From assembly GCF_016907435.1 (NCBI RefSeq), contig NZ_JAFBBZ010000001.1:1860001-1924000 (forward strand): DNA of 64,000 nt. The letters are read 5' to 3'. The DNA comes from Nocardioides salarius. GTDB lineage: Bacteria; Actinomycetota; Actinomycetes; Propionibacteriales; Nocardioidaceae. Position numbers and translations under genes: made by a program. Every line of letters begins with the position of its first letter. Position 1 is the first letter of the stretch. Positions 1-7,681 of the stretch are shown piece after piece. The notes under the pieces are model-generated. The model saw only the letters and a program-made list of their open reading frames with translations, did not search any database and was not told the origin of the DNA.

Positions 1-1115
1 ACCCCGGCGTCGGGCTCCTCGGGATCGGCCAGCAGCGGGTTGAGGATCGCCCCGATCGGGCCCGGGTAGACCGAGCCGTAGGCGTGCCCGCCGGTGCGCT
101 CGTAGACCGGGCACACGTTGAGGCAGGCCGAGCAGCGGATGCAGCGCAGCGCCTGGCGACCGGTGGCGTCGGCCAGGGCGCGGGTGCGGCCGTTGTCCAG
201 CAGCACCACGTGCACCTCCCGCGGCCCGTCCGCGCCGCCGTCGGGGTCGGTGACCCCGGACCAGGTCGAGGTGTAGGGGTTCATCCGCTCCCCGGTCGAG
301 GAGCGCGGCAACAACCGCAGCAACGGGTCGAGCTCGGCCCAGGTCGGCACCACCTTCTCGATCCCCACGACCGAGACGAGCACCTCGGGCAGGGTCAGGC
401 ACATCCGCCCGTTGCCCTCCGACTCCACCACCACCAGCGTCCCGGTCTCCGCGACCGCGAAGTTGGCGCCCGAGACCCCCACCTTGGCGCGCAGGAACTT
501 CTCGCGCAGGTGGTCGCGTGCCGCCCCGGCCAGCACGGCCGGCTCGTCGGACAGGTCCGCCGGCGCGGGGCGGCCGACCTCGGCCATCCGGCGCAGGAAG
601 ATCTCACGGATCTCGGCGCGGTTGCGGTGGATCGCCGGCACCAGGATGTGCGAGGGCAGGTCCTCGCCCAGCTGCACGATCAGCTCGGCCAGGTCGGTCT
701 CCCACGCCGCGATCCCCTGCGCCTCCAGCGCCTCGTTGAGCCCGATCTCCTGGGTGGCCATCGACTTCACCTTGACCACCTCGTCGGCCCCGTGGGCCCG
801 CGCGACCTCCACGACGACCGCGTTCGCCTCCGCGGCATCACGCGCCCAGTGCACGGTCGCACCGGCCGCGGTCAGCGTGCGCTCCAAGGTCTCCAGGTGG
901 GTGGCCAGGTCGTCGAGGGCACGCTGCTTGACCGCCGCCCCGGCCAGGCGCAGGTCCTCCCAGATCCCCGCCTGCTCCAGCTCGCCCACCACCGCAGCAC
1001 GCTTGCTGCGGATCACCCCCGTCGCGTGCGCCAGGTTGTGCCGCAGCTGGGTGTCGCCCAACGCAGCCCGTGCCGCCTCCGGGAAGGCCGGCATCCCCAC
1101 GAACGTCCCGCTCAC
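1..1115 (-). CDS. lutB: Lactate oxidation iron-sulfur protein LutB (partial, C-terminus off window)
   Basis: Likely LutB, the 4Fe-4S subunit of the cytosolic LutABC complex that oxidises L-lactate to pyruvate. The 371 visible codons lack the C-terminus. At roughly residues 325-340 a ferredoxin-like cluster motif CIRCSACLNVCP is followed by YGSVYPGPIG, typical of the family; the preceding part should be the LUD domain (inferred from family). The chosen GTG start at 1115 overlaps the lutA stop as GTGA, so the two genes are translationally coupled. lutC is not visible and would lie to the left. I am confident of the family; the exact substrate (L-lactate versus a related hydroxyacid) is inferred. 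Confidence 0.88.
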   Translation of the reverse strand, partial: MSGTFVGMPAFPEAARAALGDTQLRHNLAHATGVIRSKRAAVVGELEQAGIWEDLRLAGAAVKQRALDDLATHLETLERTLTAAGATVHWARDAAEANAVVVEVARAHGADEVVKVKSMATQEIGLNEALEAQGIAAWETDLAELIVQLGEDLPSHILVPAIHRNRAEIREIFLRRMAEVGRPAPADLSDEPAVLAGAARDHLREKFLRAKVGVSGANFAVAETGTLVVVESEGNGRMCLTLPEVLVSVVGIEKVVPTWAELDPLLRLLPRSSTGERMNPYTSTWSGVTDPDGGADGPREVHVVLLDNGRTRALADATGRQALRCIRCSACLNVCPVYERTGGHAYGSVYPGPIGAILNPLLADPEEPDAG

Positions 1116-1867
1116 GACTGTCCCTCCGTGCCCTCGGTCGCCGCCAGCACCTCGGCCAGGTGCACCACCCGCACCCCCGAACGCTGCCGCGACAGCACCC
1201 CACCCACGTGCATCAGACAGCTGTTGTCACCGGCCACCAGCACCTCCGCGCCCGTCGAGCGCACATGACGTGCCTTGTCCGCACCCATCGCCACCGACGT
1301 GTCGGCGTTCTTCACCGCGAACGTCCCACCGAAACCGCAGCACTCCTCGGCCTTCGGCAGCTCCACCAGCCGCAGACCCCGCACCGCCTCCAGCAGCCGC
1401 CGAGGCCGGTCGCCCACCCCCAGCATCCGCAACGAGTGGCACGTCGGGTGGTAGGTCACCGTGTGCGGGAAGTAGGCCCCCACGTCGATCACCCCCAGCA
1501 CGTCGACCAGGAACTCGCTCAGCTCGTACGTCGGCGGCGCCGCCGCCACCGCGCCCACCAGGCCCGGGTCGCTGCCGTTCGCGACCCCGCGCTCGGCCAC
1601 CAGCCCGTGCTGGTGACGCGCCGAGCCCGCGCACGACCCGCTCGGGGTCACGATCGCGTCGTACCCCGCGAACGCGTCGACATAGGTCCGCACCACGGGC
1701 ACCGCCTCGTCGAGGTAGCCCGTGTTCACCATCGGCTGCGCACAGCACGTCTGCGCCGCCGGGAACTCCACCTCGCAGCCCAGCCGCCGCAGCAGCCGCA
1801 CCACCGCCTTGCCGGTCTCGGGGAACATCGCGTCGTTGACGCACGTGACCGACAGGGCTACTCGCAT
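1112..1867 (-). CDS. lutA: Lactate oxidation (Fe-S)-binding protein LutA
   Basis: A 251-residue protein with two cysteine-rich CCG domains, seen as AAQTCCAQPMVNTG in the N-terminal half and ECCGFGGTF in the C-terminal half. This is the architecture and usual length of LutA (also called YkgE), a subunit of the LutABC lactate-oxidising complex. I chose the ATG at 1867 because it begins the conserved MRVALSVTCVND stretch and has GGAGAG about 7 nt upstream; the frame stays open further upstream without family similarity. It is followed by lutB with a 4-base overlap. A long palindrome at 1914-1939 lies about 47 nt upstream and could act as an operator or as the terminator of the gene before it. 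Confidence 0.9.
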   Translation of the reverse strand: MRVALSVTCVNDAMFPETGKAVVRLLRRLGCEVEFPAAQTCCAQPMVNTGYLDEAVPVVRTYVDAFAGYDAIVTPSGSCAGSARHQHGLVAERGVANGSDPGLVGAVAAAPPTYELSEFLVDVLGVIDVGAYFPHTVTYHPTCHSLRMLGVGDRPRRLLEAVRGLRLVELPKAEECCGFGGTFAVKNADTSVAMGADKARHVRSTGAEVLVAGDNSCLMHVGGVLSRQRSGVRVVHLAEVLAATEGTEGQS

Positions 1868-1913
1868 GGGACCACTCTCCGGGGCAGGGACGGTGCGTGT
1901 CATCAGTGCCGCG

Positions 1914-1939
1914 CGGTGGGTCGTGGCCACGACCCGCCG
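1914..1939. terminator. 26-bp near-perfect palindrome between alditol oxidase and lutA
   Basis: The core GGGTCGTGG/CCACGACCC (1918-1935) is a perfect 18-bp palindrome with no loop. The arms extend to 13 bp each with one T.G mismatch. It lies 10 nt past the alditol oxidase stop and 47 nt before lutA. It fits an intrinsic terminator-like hairpin of the upstream gene, but its dyad symmetry would also suit a lactate-responsive operator. No U-tract is visible. Confidence 0.5.
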
Positions 1940-1948
1940 AGGGAGCCC

Positions 1949-3217
1949 TCAGGCCAGCCCGACCCGCTGCACGAACTCGTTGACGAAGGCCCCGTCGGGG
2001 TCGACGCGTCGCCGCAGCGCCCGGAAGTCCTCGGCCCGCTCGTACGCCGTCGCCGCGGTGAACCCGGGCCCGAAGACCTTGCCCCAGTGCGGACGCGGGG
2101 CGAAGGGAGCCAGCGCCGACTCGACCCGCTCGACGGCGGCGGCCACCTCGGCCGGCCGGTTGCGCCAGGTGAAGTGCAGGGCCAGCGAGTCGCGGCCCTG
2201 CGCCGGCGAGAGCCACAGGTCGTCGGCGGCGACCGTGCGCAGCTCGCTGGCGTGCAGCAGCGGGTCGAGCTCCTCGCCCAGTCCGCGCAGCGCGGCGAGC
2301 GCCGGGCCGGCCTGCTCGAGGGGCACGAACCACTCGCTCTGGATCTCGTCGCCCTGGCTGGGCTCGCGGTCGTGGCGGAAGTGCGGGAGCCGTTCGATCC
2401 AGGGGCCGTCGGTGCCCCGCAGGGTCATCGAGTCCCCCAGCCCGAGCAGCGGCGACCCGGCGCCAGCGGCGACGGCCTCCCCCATGAGCCCGGCGGCGCG
2501 GTCGAGGTCGCGGCCGGGGTCCGGCACCCGGGCCTTGACCAGCACCTCGCCCACCAGGTCTCCGCTCCACCGGGTGAAGACGCTGGTGCTGAAGCCGAGG
2601 CCCAGGACTCCCACCGGGTCGGCGAGCAGGTCGTCCCAGCGCAGGTCGAGGTGCAGCTCCTGGCGCAGGTCGTAGGGCGCCACCAGGTCGAGCTCGACCT
2701 CGACGACCACGCCCAGCGCCCCGAGCGCGACCACGCTCCCGAGGTGGTCGGGCTCCCCGCGGCGCACCGTGCGCAGCGCCCCGTCGGGCCCCACCAGCAC
2801 CAGCGAGGCGACCGCAGCGCCCAGGGCCTGGTTGGCGGTGCCCGAGCCGTGGGTGCCGGTGGCGACGGCCCCGGCGGTCGAGATGTGCGGCAGCGAGCCC
2901 ATGTTGGGCAGCGCCAGGCCCGCCTCGTGCACGGCGCGGGCCACGACGGCGTACCGCTGGCCGCCGCGGACGGTGACCGTGCGCGCGTGCGGGTCGACGA
3001 CGACTGGGTCGGGGAAGCCCGTGGTGCTCAGCAGCGTGCCGTCGGTGTCGCAGAGGTCGTTGAAGGAGTGCCGGGTGCCCAGCACGCGCACCTTCGTCGC
3101 CGCCTCGACCTCGCGCTGGACCTCGGCGACGCTGCGGGCCTCCACGAAGCGGGCCGCGCGGTAGGTGTGCGAGCCCGCCCAGTTGCGGATCGACCCGGCC
3201 GGGCCGGCCCCGTTCAC
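1949..3217 (-). CDS. FAD-dependent alditol oxidase
   Basis: A 422-residue flavoprotein of the vanillyl-alcohol-oxidase fold, matching Streptomyces alditol oxidase (AldO/XyoA) in length and motifs; it oxidises polyols such as xylitol or sorbitol at C1 and makes hydrogen peroxide. GTRHSFND near residue 50 holds the histidine expected to bind FAD covalently. The known substrate residues have counterparts: PHISTAG (Ser), SELRTVAADDLW (Glu, Arg), HFTW (Thr) and HWGKVF (Lys). The GTG start at 3217 overlaps the tadA stop as GTGA, so it is the third gene of a tadA operon. The coupling to tRNA editing genes has no obvious biochemical logic. The natural substrate cannot be told from sequence. Confidence 0.88.
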   Translation of the reverse strand: MNGAGPAGSIRNWAGSHTYRAARFVEARSVAEVQREVEAATKVRVLGTRHSFNDLCDTDGTLLSTTGFPDPVVVDPHARTVTVRGGQRYAVVARAVHEAGLALPNMGSLPHISTAGAVATGTHGSGTANQALGAAVASLVLVGPDGALRTVRRGEPDHLGSVVALGALGVVVEVELDLVAPYDLRQELHLDLRWDDLLADPVGVLGLGFSTSVFTRWSGDLVGEVLVKARVPDPGRDLDRAAGLMGEAVAAGAGSPLLGLGDSMTLRGTDGPWIERLPHFRHDREPSQGDEIQSEWFVPLEQAGPALAALRGLGEELDPLLHASELRTVAADDLWLSPAQGRDSLALHFTWRNRPAEVAAAVERVESALAPFAPRPHWGKVFGPGFTAATAYERAEDFRALRRRVDPDGAFVNEFVQRVGLA

Positions 3218-3705
3218 GACCCCGCCCCGGCCCCGCGGTGCGCGGCGAAGAACTCCTGCAGCAGCGCGGCCGACTCGTCGGCGAGCACCCCGGCGACCAC
3301 CTCGGGGCGGTGGTTGAGACGGCGGTCGCGCACCACGTCCCAGAGGCTGCCCACGGCCCCGGCCTTGTCGTCGTACGCCGCGAAGACGACGCGCTCGACC
3401 CGGCTCAGCACCGCCGCGCCGGCGCACATCGTGCACGGCTCGAGGCTCACCACGAGGGTGCACCCCTCCAGCCGCCACTCGCCCCGCGCCTGCGCCGCCG
3501 CCCGCAGCGCGACCACCTCGGCGTGCCCGGTGGGGTCGGCCTCGGCCTCGCGCACGTTGCGGCCGCGGCCCAGCACGGCACCGGTCGCGTCGACGACCAC
3601 GGCGCCGATCGGCACGTCGCCGGTGGCCAGCGCGGCGCGCGCCTCGTCGAGGGCAGCGCGCATCTCCGGCTCCCAGGGGCCGGTGGGGCGGGGGGTGGCG
3701 CTCAC
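3214..3705 (-). CDS. tadA: tRNA adenosine-34 deaminase TadA
   Basis: A 163-residue zinc deaminase that converts wobble adenosine 34 of tRNA-Arg(ACG) to inosine in the cytosol. The catalytic signature is complete: His61-Ala-Glu63 and Pro90-Cys91-x-x-Cys94, with the substrate-side stretch NVREAEADPTGHAE. Length matches bacterial TadA. The start is GTG at 3705, overlapping the stop of the upstream partner gene as GTGA; the downstream alditol oxidase also overlaps by 4 bases. The alternative is a guanine or other nucleoside deaminase of the same family, which is less likely because of the actinobacterial TadA-partner gene immediately upstream. Confidence 0.93.
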   Translation of the reverse strand: MSATPRPTGPWEPEMRAALDEARAALATGDVPIGAVVVDATGAVLGRGRNVREAEADPTGHAEVVALRAAAQARGEWRLEGCTLVVSLEPCTMCAGAAVLSRVERVVFAAYDDKAGAVGSLWDVVRDRRLNHRPEVVAGVLADESAALLQEFFAAHRGAGAGS

Positions 3706-4187
3706 GCCGAGGTCAGGCCGACCACGTCGTCGAAGAGCTCGCCGAAGCCCAGGCGACGCGCGACCTCGGAGAGCAGCTCGTCGGGGTAGAGCTCCTCGTC
3801 GTCGATGAGCTCGGCCATGGTCGCGGCGCTGACACCCAGGTCGGCCAGCAGGCCGACCTCACCGGCCGGCTCCGGCTCGTCGTCGTCCTCGGGGTCGGGC
3901 AGGTGCAGGTGCTCGAGCACCGAGGCCGCCAGCTCCCACTCCTCGGCCGCCGTCACGTCGGAGAGCAGCAGACGGGTGGTGCCGCCCGAGACGCGCACCA
4001 GCACGAAGAAGTCCTCGTCGATCGCGACCAGGCCCAGGGTCCCGGCGTCGCCGGGGAAGCGGCGCAGCGCGCTCGCGAGCACGTCGACGTCCTCGAGGTG
4101 GTCGTGGGTCAGCTCGGCGACCACCCACTCGCCGTCGGTGCGGTAGGCCGCCAGCGCGAAGTCGACCTCGTCGAACTGCTCGACCAT
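3702..4187 (-). CDS. TadA-associated protein
   Basis: A 161-residue acidic protein of the actinobacterial family named tRNA adenosine deaminase-associated protein, which sits next to tadA in this phylum; its biochemical role is not established. The N-terminus (FDEVDFALAAYRTDGEWV) is conserved, and the middle has an acidic linker PDPEDDDEPEPAGE around residues 110-125. I chose the ATG at 4187 because GGAGGG stands 7 nt upstream; an in-frame start 13 codons earlier is possible but lacks a site of that quality. It heads the three-gene operon with tadA and the alditol oxidase. Confidence 0.85.
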   Translation of the reverse strand: MVEQFDEVDFALAAYRTDGEWVVAELTHDHLEDVDVLASALRRFPGDAGTLGLVAIDEDFFVLVRVSGGTTRLLLSDVTAAEEWELAASVLEHLHLPDPEDDDEPEPAGEVGLLADLGVSAATMAELIDDEELYPDELLSEVARRLGFGELFDDVVGLTSA

Positions 4188-4312
4188 GGGGACACCCTCC
4201 GGGACGGACGAACCACGCTGCTGCACGGACGTGCGGCACTTCCTACAGTGACAGACGTCCGGGTGTGGCGACCAGCCCCTTTCCCGCGGCCCACCCCTCC
4301 GGGGCGGCGCAC

Positions 4313-4318
4313 TAGGGT
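4313..4318 (+). promoter_or_regulatory. Leaderless-type -10 (TAGGGT) for upp
   Basis: TAGGGT fits the actinobacterial TANNNT -10 box and ends 6 nt before the upp ATG, placing the start of transcription at or next to the first codon. There is no Shine-Dalgarno sequence before upp, which supports leaderless translation. No clear -35 box. Confidence 0.55.
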
Positions 4319-4324
4319 GTCGCC

Positions 4325-4966
4325 ATGCGCACCCACGTCGTGGACCACCCGCTCGTCACCCACAAGCTCACCACGCTGCGGGACCGGAGCACCGACTCCC
4401 CGACGTTCCGGGCGCTGACCGACGAGCTGGTCACCCTGCTGGCGTACGAGGCCACCCGAGACGTGCGGGTCTCGACCGTCGAGATCCAGACCCCCGTCTC
4501 CCCCGCCACCGGCGTCCGGCTCGACTCCCCGAAGCCGCTCGTGGTGCCGATCCTGCGCGCCGGCCTGGGCATGCTCGACGGGATGATGCGCCTGCTGCCG
4601 ACCGCGGAGGTCGGCTTCCTGGGCATGGTGCGCAACGAGGAGACGCTCGAGGCGTCCACGTACGCCGAGCGGCTGCCCGACGACCTGTCGGGCCGCCAGT
4701 GCTACGTGCTCGACCCGATGCTGGCCACCGGCGGCACCCTGGCCGCCGCCATCCGCTTCCTCACCGACCGCGGCGCCGACCACATCACCGCGATCTGCCT
4801 GCTCGCCGCCCCCGAGGGCTGCGAGCGCCTGGCCGCCGACCTCGAGGGCCTCGACGTGCCGGTCACGGTCGTCACCGCGGCGATGGACGAGCGGCTCAAC
4901 GAGAAGGGCTACATCGTGCCCGGGCTCGGCGACGCCGGCGACCGGCTGTACGGCGTGGCCGGCTGA
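4325..4966 (+). CDS. upp: Uracil phosphoribosyltransferase
   Basis: A 213-residue cytosolic salvage enzyme that joins uracil and PRPP to give UMP. The PRPP loop is seen as [11 protein letters not shown] near residue 128, and the uracil-binding C-terminus as [15 protein letters not shown]. Length is typical (about 208-213). It is transcribed away from the tadA operon from its own promoter: TAGGGT ends 6 nt before the ATG and no ribosome-binding site is present. The nucleoside transporter at 56975 is the only other evident nucleoside-salvage gene in the window. Confidence 0.97.
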   Translation: MRTHVVDHPLVTHKLTTLRDRSTDSPTFRALTDELVTLLAYEATRDVRVSTVEIQTPVSPATGVRLDSPKPLVVPILRAGLGMLDGMMRLLPTAEVGFLGMVRNEETLEASTYAERLPDDLSGRQCYVLDPMLATGGTLAAAIRFLTDRGADHITAICLLAAPEGCERLAADLEGLDVPVTVVTAAMDERLNEKGYIVPGLGDAGDRLYGVAG

Positions 4967-4987
4967 GGGCTCTCCGACGCCCGGCTC

Positions 4988-4993
4988 TACCCT
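4988..4993 (+). promoter_or_regulatory. Leaderless-type -10 (TACCCT) for the ABC exporter
   Basis: TACCCT fits TANNNT and ends 7 nt before the ATG at 5001. The same layout recurs before upp, pntA1, thpR, cobB, menB, the ACT gene and the MDR gene. The GGGGGC just before the ATG is too close to serve as a normal ribosome-binding site. Confidence 0.5.
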
Positions 4994-5000
4994 CGGGGGC

Positions 5001-5879
5001 ATGCTCTCCGCCCATGCGCTGACCCGCGACTTCGGCGAGCGTCGCGCCGTCGACCGGGTCGACCTGACCGTCCGGCCCGGTCGCATCACCGGCTTCGTCG
5101 GCGCCAACGGCGCCGGCAAGACCACCACCATGCGGATGCTGATGGGGGTGCTGGGCCCCAGCTCCGGCGAGGTGCGGTGGCACGGTCGCCCCGCGACCGC
5201 CGAGGACCGCCGCGGGTTCGGCTACATGCCCGAGGAGCGGGGCCTCTACCCGCGCATGAAGCTCGCCGAGCAGCTGGCCTTCTTCGCCCGCCTGCACGGC
5301 GCGGGACGGTCGGAGGCCCGGGCCCGGGCCGGCGAGCTCCTCGAGTTCTTCGACCTCGGCGACCGTGCCGACGACCTGCTCGACAGCCTCTCGCTGGGCA
5401 ACCAGCAGCGGGTCCAGATCGCGGCCGCCCTGGTGCACCGACCCACCGCGCTGGTGCTCGACGAGCCGTTCAGCGGGCTCGACCCGCACGCGGTCGACGC
5501 GATGCTCGAGCTGCTCCAGCGCGAGGCGGGCGAGATCCCGGTGCTCTTCTCCAGCCACCAGCTCGACCTGGTCGAGCGGATCTGCGACGACGTCGTCGTG
5601 CTCGCCGGCGGGCGGGTGGTCAGCGCCGGGTCGGTCGACGACCTGCGCTCGCAGGAGACGCCGAGCTACCGGGTCGAGGTGGTCGGTCACGACGCGGGCT
5701 GGGTGCGCGACCTCGCCGGCGTCCGGGTCGACTCCATCGACGCGTCGGTGGTCCGGCTCAGGCTCGCCGGCCTGCCGCCCGCCGAGCTGGTGCCGGCCCT
5801 CGCCGCCCGCGGGGGCGTCCTCGAGGTCACCCGCGTACGTCCGTCCCTCTCCGAGATCTTCCGCGAGGTCACCCGATGA
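5001..5879 (+). CDS. ABC exporter ATP-binding protein (NatA-like)
   Basis: A 292-residue ATPase of the ABC-2/DRI exporter class. Walker A is GANGAGKT at residues 34-41, the signature is LSLGNQQRVQIA, Walker B is ALVLDEPFSGLD and the H-loop is SSHQ. The variant signature LSLGNQQ is typical of the NatA/YhaQ group. A C-terminal accessory domain of about 90 residues ends in LSEIFREVTR. The downstream permease overlaps by 4 bases (ATGA), so the two form one transporter. The substrate is unknown: homologues export sodium ions or antibiotics and peptides, and nothing here decides between these. Confidence 0.9.
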   Translation: MLSAHALTRDFGERRAVDRVDLTVRPGRITGFVGANGAGKTTTMRMLMGVLGPSSGEVRWHGRPATAEDRRGFGYMPEERGLYPRMKLAEQLAFFARLHGAGRSEARARAGELLEFFDLGDRADDLLDSLSLGNQQRVQIAAALVHRPTALVLDEPFSGLDPHAVDAMLELLQREAGEIPVLFSSHQLDLVERICDDVVVLAGGRVVSAGSVDDLRSQETPSYRVEVVGHDAGWVRDLAGVRVDSIDASVVRLRLAGLPPAELVPALAARGGVLEVTRVRPSLSEIFREVTR

Positions 5880-7075
5880 GCACGCCAGGACCCTCGACGC
5901 CGCCGGCCGGCCAGGTGTGGCGGGCGGTGGCCGCCCGCGAGCTCAGCACCCAGGCGCGCAGCAAGGCCTTCCTGCTCAGCGCCGGGTTCCTGGCGGTCGG
6001 CCTGGTGGGGCTGATCATCGTGCTCAGCATCGTGTCGGGTCGCGAGACGACCCGCGACGTCGCCGTCGTCGACGACCTGGGCAGCGCCGCGGTCGACCGG
6101 GCCGCCGCACTCGCCGGCGAGCTCGACGACGACCTGACCCTGCGCAGCACCGCCGCCGCCTCGCCCGCCGACGCCGAGCGGGCGCTGCGCGAGGGCGAGG
6201 CCGACCTCGCACTGCTGCCGGCGGCCGGCGCCGGCTACGAGCTGGTCGGCGACGACGACCTCCCCGACACCGCGGCGCAGGCCCTCGGTGCCGCGACCAC
6301 CGAGCTGCTCACCCAGCGCAACGCCGAGGAGCAGGGCGTCGACCTCGACGCCCTGGCCGCCGGCGTACAGGTCGAGGAGCGGCTGCTCGATCCGGGGCCC
6401 GACGACCAGGGGCTGCGGGAGGCCGCCGCGCTCCTGCTCGTGGTGCTGTTCTTCGTCACCGCGATCACCTTCGGGATGGCGATGGCCTCGACCGTGACCC
6501 AGGAGAAGGAGAGCCGGGTCGTGGAGATCCTGGCCGCGGCGGTGCCGATCCGCGCCCTGCTGTGGGGCAAGATCGTCGGCACCAGCGCCCTCGCCTTCGC
6601 CCAGACCCTGCTGCTGGTGCTCATCGGCGTGGTCGCGCTGCTGGTCACGGGCCAGGCCTCGGCGCTCGGGGTGCTCGGCGGCGCGATCGCCTGGTACGTC
6701 GTGTTCTTCGTGCTCGGCTTCGTGACGCTGGCCAGCCTCTGGTCGGTCGCGGGGTCGATGGCCAGCCGCCAGCAGGACCTGCAGGGCACCACCGCACCGC
6801 TGCAGGCGCTGCTGATGGCGCCGTACTTCGTGGCCATCACCGCCGGCGAGAGCGTGCAGACGGTCTTCTCGATGCTGCCGGTGGTCAGCACCATGGTGAT
6901 GCCCGCCCGGCTGGCCCAGGGCCCCGTCCCGGCCTGGCAGCTCGCGGTGGCCGTGGGCGTGACCCTGCTGGCCGCCGTGGTGCTGGTGCGGTTCTCGGCC
7001 CGCGTCTACGAGCGCACCCTGCTGCAGACCGGTCGGCGGATCTCCTTCGGCGAGGCGCTGCGCCACGCCCGCTGA
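5876..7075 (+). CDS. ABC-2 type permease (NatB-like)
   Basis: A 399-residue membrane protein forming the channel of the exporter with the ATPase just upstream. One transmembrane segment (about residues 30-52) precedes an extracytoplasmic domain of roughly 140 residues. A block of five or six further segments then begins at ALLLVVLFFVTAITFGMA. The cytoplasmic motif TQEKESRVVEILAAAVP after the second segment is the hallmark of the NatB/YhaP family. The start ATG at 5876 overlaps the ATPase stop. The stop codon lies in a small hairpin shared with the facing ohr gene. Confidence 0.9.
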   Translation: MSTPGPSTPPAGQVWRAVAARELSTQARSKAFLLSAGFLAVGLVGLIIVLSIVSGRETTRDVAVVDDLGSAAVDRAAALAGELDDDLTLRSTAAASPADAERALREGEADLALLPAAGAGYELVGDDDLPDTAAQALGAATTELLTQRNAEEQGVDLDALAAGVQVEERLLDPGPDDQGLREAAALLLVVLFFVTAITFGMAMASTVTQEKESRVVEILAAAVPIRALLWGKIVGTSALAFAQTLLLVLIGVVALLVTGQASALGVLGGAIAWYVVFFVLGFVTLASLWSVAGSMASRQQDLQGTTAPLQALLMAPYFVAITAGESVQTVFSMLPVVSTMVMPARLAQGPVPAWQLAVAVGVTLLAAVVLVRFSARVYERTLLQTGRRISFGEALRHAR

Positions 7076-7090
7076 GCGACCTCCGCTCAG
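7072..7090. terminator. Hairpin covering both stop codons of the permease and ohr
   Basis: CTGAGCG (7072-7078), loop ACCTC, CGCTCAG (7084-7090) form a perfect 7-bp stem. The TGA of the plus-strand permease lies in the left arm and the TGA of the minus-strand ohr in the right arm. It can act as a weak bidirectional terminator, but part of it is coding on each side. Confidence 0.45.
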
Positions 7091-7518
7091 GCGCCCTTGC
7101 CGGTGACCGTCACGGGCACGTTGCCGCGGGTGGCCTTGGAGTAGGGGCACACCTGGTGGGCCGCCTCGACGAGCTCCTGGGCCCTCGCGTCGTCGACGCC
7201 GGGGATGGTCGCGGTGATGTCGACGGTGACGGCGAACGACTCGCCCTCGGGGCCGAAGCCGACCGCGATCTCCAGGGTCGAGTCCGCGGCGTCCACGCCG
7301 TGCTTCTTGGCGACCAGGCCCAGCGCGCCCTGGAAGCAGGCGCCGTAGCCGACCGCGAACAGCTGCTCGGGGTTGGTGCCGGTGCCGGGACCGCCGGTCT
7401 CCTTCGGCGCGGTCAGGGTCAAGTCGAGGATGCCGTCGTCGGACTTGGCGTGGCCCTGTCGGCCGCCCTTCACGGTGGCGCGGGCGGTGTAGACGATCTT
7501 CTCCGGTGTGTTGGTCAT
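7087..7518 (-). CDS. ohr: Organic hydroperoxide resistance protein Ohr
   Basis: A 143-residue thiol peroxidase of the OsmC/Ohr family that reduces organic and fatty-acid hydroperoxides in the cytosol. Both redox cysteines are present in family context: Cys61 in YGACFQGAL and Cys124 in VCPYSKATRGN. Arg20 and Glu51 are at positions that fit the catalytic Arg and Glu of the family. The ATG at 7518 has GGAG only 4 nt upstream. No OhrR-type regulator lies beside it, so control must be from elsewhere. VCPYSKATRGN, where plain OsmC proteins differ, favours Ohr. Confidence 0.93.
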   Translation of the reverse strand: MTNTPEKIVYTARATVKGGRQGHAKSDDGILDLTLTAPKETGGPGTGTNPEQLFAVGYGACFQGALGLVAKKHGVDAADSTLEIAVGFGPEGESFAVTVDITATIPGVDDARAQELVEAAHQVCPYSKATRGNVPVTVTGKGA

Positions 7519-7577
7519 GGCTCCAGCCAACCCGGCCGCGCAGCGAGCTGTCTCACCCCCGTGGCGCCGGCGGTCGT

Positions 7578-7667
7578 GAGTTTCATCGGCCGGCCGACGG
7601 AGCTGGCGGGTGGACGATGAAGCTTCATCGGCCACCCACGAGTTTCATCGGCCGGCCGATGAAACTC
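7578..7667. repeat. Triple TTTCATC hairpin region after pntB
   Basis: The 163-base gap between pntB and ohr holds three related dyads. A perfect 28-bp palindrome with arms GAGTTTCATCGGCC lies at 7640-7667. Its first 20 bases recur exactly at 7578-7597 without the second arm. Between them, 7608-7637 forms a hairpin with arms GGGTGG/CCACCC around a perfect CGATGAAG/CTTCATCG palindrome. The 28-bp palindrome starts 14 nt past the pntB stop, fitting a terminator for the pnt operon. I do not know a named element with this sequence. Confidence 0.75.
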
Positions 7668-7681
7668 CCCTCGGCGGGCGG

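Noticed and set aside
5001..7075. NatAB naming with sodium as substrate
   Set aside because: The motifs support the ABC-2 family, but substrate cannot be decided; no gene symbol was given.
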